21,881 nt of DNA from JAZDEY01 sp043808325 [NCBI: Candidatus Eiseniibacteriota bacterium]. Its GTDB lineage: Bacteria; Arandabacterota; Arandabacteria; Arandabacterales. Where the stretch lies: NCBI GenBank assembly GCA_043808325.1, contig JAZDEY010000071.1:1-21881 (forward strand). The letters are read 5' to 3'. Shown piece by piece: positions 1 to 5,865 of this stretch. The notes below the pieces were generated by a model. The model did no database searches. It saw only the letters and a program-made list of their open reading frames with translations, and was not told the DNA's origin. How positions within the stretch are numbered: the stretch's first letter is position 1; each line of letters starts with the position of its first letter. The translations under genes and the position numbers were made by a program.

Positions 1-1
1 A

Positions 2-313
2 TACCCAGAGAAGGAGACACTCCATCTGATCATGGACAATCTGTCAACTCATCTTCATCCCAAGGTCAGACGGTGGGCACGTAGGAACCGCATCCGGTTG
101 ACCTTCACGCCCACCAACGCATCCTGGCTCAATCCCATCGAACCTCACTTCGGGGGCATCAGTGAATTCGTCATCAAGGGCTCCGACTACGCGGGAAGAG
201 CCCAACTGCGCCGTGAGATTCAGAAGTACCTCAGATGGAGGAATGCCAACCCATCAGACGAACGCATCAAGAGGGCAGAGAGAAAACACCAACTTTGTGA
301 GACACGGTACTAG
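2..313 (+). CDS. IS630-family transposase, C-terminal part (5' end outside window)
   Basis: The reading frame is open from base 2 and lacks its N-terminus, so only about 103 residues are present. It shows the IS630/Tc1-mariner DDE pattern: a 'MDNLSTH' segment carrying the second catalytic Asp, then 'FTPTNASWLNPIEPHF' with the third catalytic Glu, then the family's typical tail 'YLRWRNANPSDERIKRAE'. The role is cut-and-paste transposition of an insertion sequence, usually into TA dinucleotides. The stop codon (311-313) lies directly against sequence that, on the other strand, still reads as hsdS. The expected terminal inverted repeat beyond the stop is therefore not apparent, and this end may be trimmed or the boundary may sit at the TA within 'ctagg'. 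An N-terminal fragment of a related transposase starts at 21801. Confidence 0.88.
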   Translation, partial: YPEKETLHLIMDNLSTHLHPKVRRWARRNRIRLTFTPTNASWLNPIEPHFGGISEFVIKGSDYAGRAQLRREIQKYLRWRNANPSDERIKRAERKHQLCETRY

Positions 314-808
314 GCGGCGCTGCTCTTCTGGGGGTGGCAGTGGGATGTCAACTCTCAATCACTTCTCTTTGCTGACGGCGGCTTGGTTCACCCATTGCTT
401 GCAGATGGTCTCGAAAAATCCTTCTGTCCACAGCCAGTGAATGACGAGGGCGATCCAGCGTGGGCAGGCACTCTCGCTCAGCCTCAAGCGTGTCAGGTGG
501 TTGCTGAAGACGTATTGCCCATCAAGCTCGAACAGTGCGCTACGGCCCACGAGTCTCGGACTGTTCGTGTCCGTGATGAGTACATCGCCCTTCATCAGGG
601 CATATCGCTCTTGCTGAGATGGATCTGCAGGAACCCGCCAGACCAAAGACAGGCCAATGGTGCCTCGGGAAGAAATGTTGTTCATACGAAGATGTGGGAC
701 ACCGTCGGTCCTCGATTTTCTGCCACAGGCAAAGCCCGACTGGACATCGACCACGAGCTCTCCCGGCCTCCTCCACTGCTACCGCCCGGGCAACTCGTAC
801 AGTTCCAT
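314..808 (-). pseudogene. hsdS: hsdS remnant: type I restriction-modification specificity subunit, first half, with two in-frame stops
   Basis: Reading from an ATG at 808, the protein begins 'MELYELPGR', hits TAG at 781-779, and continues in the same frame with 'QWRRPGELVVDVQSGFACG'. This is the usual HsdS opening (LP.GW.W..LGE...), so the TAG most simply replaces a Trp codon. A target-recognition domain follows ('GVPHLRMNNIS', 'DVLITDTNSPRLVGRSALF', 'CKQWVNQAAVSKEK'). A second in-frame stop, TGA at 361-359, is again followed by conserved sequence in frame ('LRVDIPLPPPEEQRRLV'). Homology is lost where the IS630 sequence starts. In the intact family, HsdS selects the DNA target of the HsdM/HsdR complex. 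The ATG lies 17 bp after the fic stop codon, so the two formed an operon. The second recognition domain, hsdM and hsdR are not in the window. The gene cannot make a functional subunit without suppression. Confidence 0.85.
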
Positions 809-825
809 TGTTATTGCCCCTGTTT

Positions 826-1452
826 TTACCCCTTCTTGGAGATGTTACCCTTTTTCTGCCAGAGGGCACCCGGGCCGCGGCCGACACAGGCGAGCATGTT
901 CTCCTTCTGAAGCTCTCGGAGAACGACACGCACCATATCCGGGCTCACACCAGGGCAGGCGTGCCGCAGCTCCTTCACCGTGAATTGGTCGGGAAGCCGG
1001 TCCACGGCTTGACGCACCATTTCCCTCTTTGCGCCCCTGGCCGTCGTAATCGCTCCGACGCGTTCTTCAAATTCCCTGTAGCCCGCGATCAGCGTTCCCA
1101 AGAAGTAGTTCCACCAGGGCCGGAGGTCGTGCTTGGCTGCGTGCCAGCCTTGCGAGCTTCTGAGCAGCACATCATAATAGGTCTCTTTGCTCTCCTCAAT
1201 GAGCCGCTCTATGCTGATGTAGCGTCCAACCTCATAGCCCGCCTGATAAAGCAAGAGAAGCGTTAGCAAACGGCCAATCCTGCCGTTACCGTCCGGGAAA
1301 GGGTGGATGCACTCGAAATCAAAGACAAACGTGCCGATTAGAAGCAATGGCTCTGCCTGGTGATCACCCGCCGCTTCGCGATAGAAGGCACAGAGTTTCT
1401 TCACAGACTCGGATGTTGCCGACGCAGAGACAGGCCGGAAGCGAACGGGTTC
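826..1452 (-). pseudogene. Fic-domain protein, N-terminally truncated
   Basis: The Fic catalytic motif is intact as 'HPFPDGNGRIGR' (His, then acidic-GNGR), the core of AMP-transferase or related NMP-transferase activity on target hydroxyl side chains. A C-terminal winged-helix-like region follows ('FTVKELRHACPGVSPDMVRV'), typical of stand-alone Fic proteins found inside type I restriction loci. Family-like sequence continues upstream of the first usable start (GTG at 1404) as 'EPVRFRPVSASATSESVKKL', then runs into TAA at 1455-1453. The N-terminal helical region is missing, leaving about 208 residues against roughly 320-400 in full-length relatives. Any autoinhibitory motif that lay there is gone. 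hsdS begins 17 bp downstream. A short protein from GTG 1404 could still be made, but I regard the gene as decayed. Confidence 0.82.
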
Positions 1453-1495
1453 TTAGCAGCATTCGGGGGACATGACTGCGTTTCCTAACGTCACC

Positions 1496-1515
1496 TTGCG
1501 TCCTTTCGGACGCAA
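1496..1515. repeat. Perfect 8-bp hairpin with GAAA loop on the minus strand
   Basis: The arms ttgcgtcc (1496-1503) and ggacgcaa (1508-1515) are exact reverse complements around a 4-nt loop. On the minus strand the loop is GAAA closed by C-G, a GNRA tetraloop. No T-run follows on either strand, so it is not a classic intrinsic terminator. It lies upstream of the truncated fic gene and could be an operator palindrome, an RNA stem or a relic of a mobile element end. Confidence 0.55.
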
Positions 1516-1546
1516 TCATAAGCCAGTTGGTCGTCATATGAAATAC

Positions 1547-1573
1547 GCTATAGTAGTTTCTCTATGTTGTCAA
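1547..1573 (-). promoter_or_regulatory. Possible sigma70-type promoter facing the Fic remnant
   Basis: On the minus strand a consensus -35 hexamer TTGACA (1573-1568) is followed after 15 bp by TATAGC (1552-1547). The spacer is shorter than the usual 17 bp. It points towards the Fic/hsdS remnants and lies beyond the lost fic N-terminus, so it may have driven something now deleted. Confidence 0.3.
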
Positions 1574-1686
1574 CGCCTCTCGTGCCGACCTCCGTGATCC
1601 TCGGCAAGTGAGTGCGGTTTGTCCGCTGGGTGCCGGCGCTTGGAGCGGATGGGGACGTAGGCGGATGAATGCTAGTCCCAATGGGG

Positions 1687-1797
1687 TTACACCTCAGTAG
1701 CTGCCGGAACCTCGCCCGTCGGATGGTATCTGGACAGGAACTCGTACGCCCGACGTCGGATGTCAGCGTAAGACAGAAACGGAATCTCCAGGTTCAC
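1687..1797 (-). pseudogene. N-terminal remnant resembling ImmA/IrrE-family metallopeptidase
   Basis: A GTG at 1797 opens 36 codons beginning 'VNLEIPFLSYADIRRRAYEF' and ending 'LSRYHPTGEVPAATEV' before TAA. The pattern 'IP(F/Y)LSY..IR.RA..FL..YHP....P' matches the start of many COG2856 (ImmA/IrrE) proteins, which are metallopeptidases that cleave XRE-type repressors in mobile elements and toxin-antitoxin-like pairs. The HExxH zinc motif would come later and is absent, so the gene is cut at or near codon 32. The start overlaps the stop of a short upstream frame by GTGA, the usual coupling in such pairs. Recognition rests on a short stretch and is from memory. Confidence 0.5.
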
Positions 1798-1850
1798 CCC
1801 AGCTCTTGCTTCAGTCTCTCGATCAAGGACCGAAGCTCCCCCTCATCCAT
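1794..1850 (-). CDS. Tiny 18-codon frame coupled to the ImmA-like remnant
   Basis: The frame encodes 'MDEGELRSLIERLKQELG' and ends at TGA, overlapping the GTG of the ImmA-like remnant by 4 bases. It is strongly helical and charged. It could be a real short peptide or the 3' end of a lost partner gene, because the partner of ImmA is usually an XRE regulator directly upstream. The same frame is open back to the stop of the biotin carrier gene, so a deletion may have fused the two regions here. Confidence 0.25.
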   Translation of the reverse strand: MDEGELRSLIERLKQELG

Positions 1851-1871
1851 ATTGCTCTCAGCAGTCAGAGA

Positions 1872-2513
1872 TCAGCCGGGAGCCACGACGAACAGCAGCG
1901 CCCCGTGTTTGACCTCGGTCGCGTCCTTATGGAGAATCCGCGTGATCCGCCCTTTGGGCGGGAATTCGGGCTCGCCGGGATAGACGATCGGGTTGAAGCA
2001 CTTCATCACTTCTACAAGCGCGAGCACCGCTCCCTGCGAGACCTCTGCTCCTTCGGCGACGTACTCCGGTGACTGAGGATTTGCCCTCCGATAGAAGATG
2101 CCGTCGGTCGGGGACTTGATGCCGAACATGCCTTCAGGGATGCCCAAGTCGGTAGCGGCGGCCGTAGCATCTGACCTCTCCAATCCCAGGGTGGCGCCCA
2201 GCATCACTTCCGGGCTCACCATGAAGAGCGGCTGGCCGAATTCCACACGCTGCTTCCTCGTCGTCACGTTAACGTGGGTCACCACACCGTGATGGCCCTC
2301 GGGCACCATCAGATGGTAGGAGCGCCGCATCACGGTCAGGTAGCCGACAAAGGAGCCGGGGCGGACAAAGGTCCCCACGGCCGGCGGAATGTCGTACAAG
2401 CCGATCGCAGGAGAGAGGACCTCGTACATACCCTTGTGCTCGTCGCTCTCTCTGACGAGGCAGGTCTTGGCCTCGCCGATCAGCCTTATGAGATCTCCGT
2501 CTTTGCCTGCCAT
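1872..2513 (-). CDS. Biotin carboxyl carrier protein with two tandem biotinyl-type domains, first one lacking the biotinylation lysine
   Basis: This 213-residue protein would carry carboxybiotin between the biotin carboxylase and carboxyltransferase encoded just upstream. The C-terminal domain (about 131-213) has the biotinylation site 'VEVMKCFNPI' with Lys171. It also has a longer loop than usual after the site ('VYPGEPEFPPK'). The N-terminal half (about 33-101) aligns by eye to the same fold: 'SPAIGLY', 'GTFVRPGSFVGYL', 'VEFGQPLFMVSP'. At the biotinylation position it reads 'TVMRR', so Arg63 replaces Lys and this copy should not carry biotin. The start lies 15 bp after the stop of the carboxyltransferase gene, preceded on the minus strand by aggaatca. 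The family assignment is secure; the tandem-domain reading is my alignment by eye. It may also be an AccB-like subunit of an acetyl/propionyl-CoA carboxylase. Confidence 0.85.
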   Translation of the reverse strand: MAGKDGDLIRLIGEAKTCLVRESDEHKGMYEVLSPAIGLYDIPPAVGTFVRPGSFVGYLTVMRRSYHLMVPEGHHGVVTHVNVTTRKQRVEFGQPLFMVSPEVMLGATLGLERSDATAAATDLGIPEGMFGIKSPTDGIFYRRANPQSPEYVAEGAEVSQGAVLALVEVMKCFNPIVYPGEPEFPPKGRITRILHKDATEVKHGALLFVVAPG

Positions 2514-2528
2514 TGATTCCTCTTTAAG

Positions 2529-4262
2529 TTAGATGTCGGTCAAGACATTGAGGTCATGCATCGACCAGATCCTGGGGTTCTTCAAACGGCGATAGCCGGT
2601 CGACTGATAGGACATCTCGACCATTGCCCTCAAGTACGGTCTTATCTCGTGCATCAGCACCACTTCATCGGTGTCCCTCAAGGAGGCCGACCGCACTGGG
2701 TCCATGTCGCGGGTTATCCGGTCTTCGACCTCTTGCATGCCTCGCTTGATCTTGGCGATCTCCTCCGGGTCGGTTTCGATGATATCGAAGTTGTCATCCA
2801 GTCGCGTGCGGAAGGCTCCGATTGCGAGCGTGCGGCCCTCCATCACTGCGAGCCGCGTGATCGGAGTCGAGAGCTGAATCACGGGATCGTAGGCGCTGCT
2901 CGACATCGCATAATAGCCGGCGCCGGAGGATTTTCTCAGGAGCACCGTGATCATGGGTACGGTGTTGGTGGAATTGGTATAGATCAGATTGGACCCGAAG
3001 CCCAAGAGGCCCTCTTTTTCAGCCTCGGACCCGATATCGAAGCCCGATATGTCCTGGAGCCAGATGATCGGGATGCCGTCGTCGTTGCAGGAACGCGAGA
3101 ACTGCGAGATTTTGGCGATGCCCTCGCGGTAAAGTATGCCCCCTGGCCGCTTCTGATCGGGGTATTCGGGGTGGCCGATCAGGAATTGATTGTTGGCGAT
3201 CACCCCGACATAGAGCCCGCCGATCTTGGCAATGCCGATAATCATCTCCTCGCCCTTGCCCGGCAGGAGTTCCCAGAAGAGGCTCGAGTCCACTAGCCGC
3301 GAGATCACCTGCCGCGTGTCGTAGGACATCCGGTACTCGCGAGGGAAGATGTACTTGAGTTCGCGGGAGTCATACAGGGGATCGTTGGTGTCGCCATCAT
3401 ACTTGTAGTACTCGATCGCCTTGGTGGGCAGCAGGGAGACGTCCCTGCGGACCATCTTCAAGACCGAGACGTCGTCGGGCCCGCGGAAATCGGCGCAGTT
3501 GGAGAGATGAACGTGGACATCGGGTCCGCCGATCGTCAGCGAGGTTATGTTCTGGGACTTGCCGCCCTTGATCAGGGCGGCGCCGGCGATCACCATATAG
3601 GCCTGCTCGGTCATATAGACGCGGTCGCTTATGATCGGCATGTAGCCGCCGCCCGCGATGCAGTCGCCGAAGACCGCCGCTATCTGAGGGACGCCATTGG
3701 CGCTTAAGAGGCTATTCATCTTGAAGATGAAGCCCGCCCCCGTGGGACCGGGGAAGGACCGGCTCTGCTCCGGTAAATAGAGGCCGCTACAGTCCACCAG
3801 GTAGATCACCGGGATCCGGAGCTTCAAGGCCACGTGCTGGGCCCGCTCGATCTTCTCAGGCGTCTGAGGCCACCAAGCGCCGGAGGCCACGGTATTGTCA
3901 TTGGCGATCACCATGGTGTGCCGGCCTTCGATCTGGACAAAGGCGGTTACAACCCCCGCGCCCGGGCACTTCTTCTTGTCCTTACCTTCGCCGAATTCCC
4001 GGCCGTAGTTCACGAAGGTCCCGATGGGGAAGACCTCGGAGCCGGTATCTTTCAAGCGCTCGATGCGTTCCCAGGTTGTGAGTTTGCCCTTCTTGTGCAC
4101 GCGCTCCACATATTCGTCGCCCCAGCCGGCCTTGACCTCGTCACGCTTGGCAGAGAGTGCCTGCTCCAGCTTCTCCATGGCCTCGGCATTTGTCCGGCAC
4201 TCATCCGGTCTCATAAAGGTCTCAAGCGATGAGCCGATCGGTTGAAGCAGCACCTTAGCCAT
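2529..4262 (-). CDS. Acyl-CoA carboxylase carboxyltransferase subunit, GcdA-like
   Basis: This 577-residue crotonase-fold carboxyltransferase moves the carboxyl group between biotin and an acyl-CoA. Two half-domains are visible. The N-terminal half has '[20 protein letters not shown]', '[14 protein letters not shown]' and the oxyanion-hole region '[14 protein letters not shown]'. The C-terminal half has '[18 protein letters not shown]' and '[18 protein letters not shown]'. The pattern and length follow glutaconyl-CoA decarboxylase alpha subunits (GcdA, about 587 aa, as I recall the Acidaminococcus protein) more closely than AccA/AccD. The gene sits 14 bp after accC and 15 bp before the biotin carrier gene. 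No GcdB-type membrane pump is nearby, so an ATP-driven acyl-CoA carboxylase is more likely than a sodium-pumping decarboxylase. The substrate (acetyl-, propionyl-, methylcrotonyl- or glutaconyl-CoA) cannot be told from sequence by eye. Confidence 0.87.
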   Translation of the reverse strand: MAKVLLQPIGSSLETFMRPDECRTNAEAMEKLEQALSAKRDEVKAGWGDEYVERVHKKGKLTTWERIERLKDTGSEVFPIGTFVNYGREFGEGKDKKKCPGAGVVTAFVQIEGRHTMVIANDNTVASGAWWPQTPEKIERAQHVALKLRIPVIYLVDCSGLYLPEQSRSFPGPTGAGFIFKMNSLLSANGVPQIAAVFGDCIAGGGYMPIISDRVYMTEQAYMVIAGAALIKGGKSQNITSLTIGGPDVHVHLSNCADFRGPDDVSVLKMVRRDVSLLPTKAIEYYKYDGDTNDPLYDSRELKYIFPREYRMSYDTRQVISRLVDSSLFWELLPGKGEEMIIGIAKIGGLYVGVIANNQFLIGHPEYPDQKRPGGILYREGIAKISQFSRSCNDDGIPIIWLQDISGFDIGSEAEKEGLLGFGSNLIYTNSTNTVPMITVLLRKSSGAGYYAMSSSAYDPVIQLSTPITRLAVMEGRTLAIGAFRTRLDDNFDIIETDPEEIAKIKRGMQEVEDRITRDMDPVRSASLRDTDEVVLMHEIRPYLRAMVEMSYQSTGYRRLKNPRIWSMHDLNVLTDI

Positions 4263-4276
4263 GACCCTTGGTCTCC

Positions 4277-5632
4277 TTACTTGTTGGCCTTGCCGGCCAG
4301 CAACTCCTCGACAAAGCGCGTGTCGTAGTTACCCTGCCTGAATTGGGGTGTCGAGAGAATCTCGATGTGGATCGGGATTGTGGTCTTGACGCCCTCTATC
4401 TTAAAACTCCGCAGTGCCTTGATCACTGTCTCAATCGCAGCCTTCCGGTCCGAGCCGTGCCCGATGAGCTTGCAGACCAGGGAATCATAGAAGGGAGGGA
4501 TGGTATAGCCGGCCCTGATGTGTGTATCGACTCTGACCGAATCCAAGGCCGGAGGTTCGAACGCCGTTATGGTTCCGGGATCGGGCTTGAAGTCGCGCGC
4601 CGGGTCTTCAGCGTTTATCCGCACCTCAATCGCGTGGCCCCGGAGCCGTACGTCCTCCTGCTTTATGCTCAAGGGGCAATTGGCGGCGATCCTCAGCTGC
4701 TCCTTGACGATATCGAATCCGGTCACCATCTCGGTCACGGGGTGTTCCACCTGGAGCCTGGCATTGACTTCCATGAAGTAGAGCTTGCCGTCCTCGTCTC
4801 TCAAGAACTCAATCGTGCCGGCATTGACGTAGCCCACGGCGGCGACCGCCCTGGCCACCTTGCCTCCGAATTCCTTGCGGATCTCATCGGTGACGACCGG
4901 GGAGGGGGACTCCTCAATCAGCTTCTGATGGCTCCGCTGGATCGAGCACTCTCGCTCGCCCAAGTAGACGGCGTTACCGAAGACGTCGGCAAGAACCTGA
5001 AACTCGATGTGCCGGCCCCGCGTGATGAATTTCTCAACGTAGAGGGAAGGATTGCCGAAGGCCTTCTCGGCCTCCAACGAAGCCTCGCTATAGGCGTGCT
5101 TGAGATCTCCTGCCTCCCGTACCACTCGCATGCCCTTGCCGCCGCCTCCGGCCGTGGCCTTAAGCAGCACCGGATAGCCGATCTTGGACGCGACCTCAGC
5201 GGCGTGCTCGACACTCTTCAGGGTTCCCTCCGAGCCGGGGATCGGGTCGAGACCGAACCGCTTCATGGTCTCGCGGGCGCGCGCCTTGTCTCCCATCAGC
5301 CGGCTGGCCTCGGGCGGCGGCCCGATGAAAGTCACCTTACTCTGGCCGCATAGCGCCGAGAAAAGCGCATTCTCGGCCAGAAATCCATAGCCCGGATGAA
5401 GTGCCTGGCACTCATTCTGGATGGCCGCCTGGATGATGGCTTCCATGTTGAGATAGCTCTCACTGCTGCGCGAGCCGCCAATGCACACTGCCTGGTCGGC
5501 CTGCTCAAGGTGCGGGGACGTGCGATCGGCCTCAGAGTAAACGGCAACCGTTCTGATTCCCATCTCTTTGCAGGCGCGGATCACGCGGAGCGCTATCTCG
5601 CCGCGGTTCGCTATCAGAACTGATCTAAACAT
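4277..5632 (-). CDS. accC: Biotin carboxylase subunit of acetyl/acyl-CoA carboxylase
   Basis: This 451-residue ATP-grasp enzyme carboxylates biotin with ATP and bicarbonate, the first half-reaction of acyl-CoA carboxylation. It opens '[20 protein letters not shown]', the standard biotin carboxylase start. The glycine-rich ATP loop '[14 protein letters not shown]' lies near residue 165, and the signature '[16 protein letters not shown]' with catalytic Glu/Asn/Arg near 290. The length matches single-function AccC (about 450 aa) without fused carrier domains; the carrier is the separate gene two places downstream. It is the first gene of a compact minus-strand operon with 14-15 bp gaps. No strong Shine-Dalgarno sequence is visible before the ATG at 5632. 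Confidence 0.95.
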   Translation of the reverse strand: MFRSVLIANRGEIALRVIRACKEMGIRTVAVYSEADRTSPHLEQADQAVCIGGSRSSESYLNMEAIIQAAIQNECQALHPGYGFLAENALFSALCGQSKVTFIGPPPEASRLMGDKARARETMKRFGLDPIPGSEGTLKSVEHAAEVASKIGYPVLLKATAGGGGKGMRVVREAGDLKHAYSEASLEAEKAFGNPSLYVEKFITRGRHIEFQVLADVFGNAVYLGERECSIQRSHQKLIEESPSPVVTDEIRKEFGGKVARAVAAVGYVNAGTIEFLRDEDGKLYFMEVNARLQVEHPVTEMVTGFDIVKEQLRIAANCPLSIKQEDVRLRGHAIEVRINAEDPARDFKPDPGTITAFEPPALDSVRVDTHIRAGYTIPPFYDSLVCKLIGHGSDRKAAIETVIKALRSFKIEGVKTTIPIHIEILSTPQFRQGNYDTRFVEELLAGKANK

Positions 5633-5675
5633 AGGAACAGATCCGTATCAGCTTTCAAGGCCTAACACTATGTAA

Positions 5676-5702
5676 CCCAGGGCCGTCAAGCAACACCCTG
5701 GG
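5676..5702. other. Stem-loop between the repeat-protein gene and accC
   Basis: The 7-bp arms cccaggg (5676-5682) and ccctggg (5696-5702) are exact reverse complements around a 13-nt loop. On the minus strand the stem lies after the repeat-protein stop (5866) and before the accC start (5632). No T-tract follows, so it could be a weak terminator of the upstream gene or part of the accC leader. The rest of the 233-bp gap shows nothing else clear. Confidence 0.4.
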
Positions 5703-5865
5703 CTCGGCACCTGCCTAAGGTGTGACAACTTTACCATTCCCGGCAGCGACAAGGCAAGCACTTTTGGACCCGCCTAGACCCTGTGCTCAAAGATGGGCGC
5801 ATACTGTGGCCCCCCGTGGAGAGGATGCAGCAGGAGGCTAGAGAGTTGGTTACAGAGTAAGAGGC

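Larger units (their letters stand above)
1456..1871. other. Gene-poor junction between Fic remnant and carboxylase operon
   Basis: No intact gene is visible here on either strand. From left to right the stretch holds a perfect hairpin (1496-1515), a minus-strand promoter-like pair (1547-1573), about 110 bp with nothing recognisable, a 36-codon ImmA/IrrE-like N-terminal remnant (1687-1797), and an 18-codon frame (1794-1850) that overlaps it. The plus-strand frames over 1669-2072 look like no known protein and run antisense to these remnants and to the biotin carrier gene. Confidence 0.6.

Noticed and set aside
383-1266. Plus-strand open frames over the fic/hsdS remnant
   Set aside because: They have no family features, whereas the minus strand reads as Fic and HsdS sequence.
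1669-2072. Plus-strand open frames beside the biotin carrier gene
   Set aside because: They run antisense to the carrier and the ImmA-like remnant, and the translations look random.
2556-3296. Plus-strand open frame of 246 codons
   Set aside because: It lies antisense to the carboxyltransferase gene and has no recognisable motif.
4268-5353. Plus-strand open frame of 361 codons
   Set aside because: It is antisense to accC, which has clear catalytic motifs. The frame is a by-product of GC-rich codon usage, and its translation resembles no known family.
5676-5702. Stem-loop considered as an intrinsic terminator
   Set aside because: The stem is sound but no T-tract follows on either strand, so I list it only as a stem-loop.
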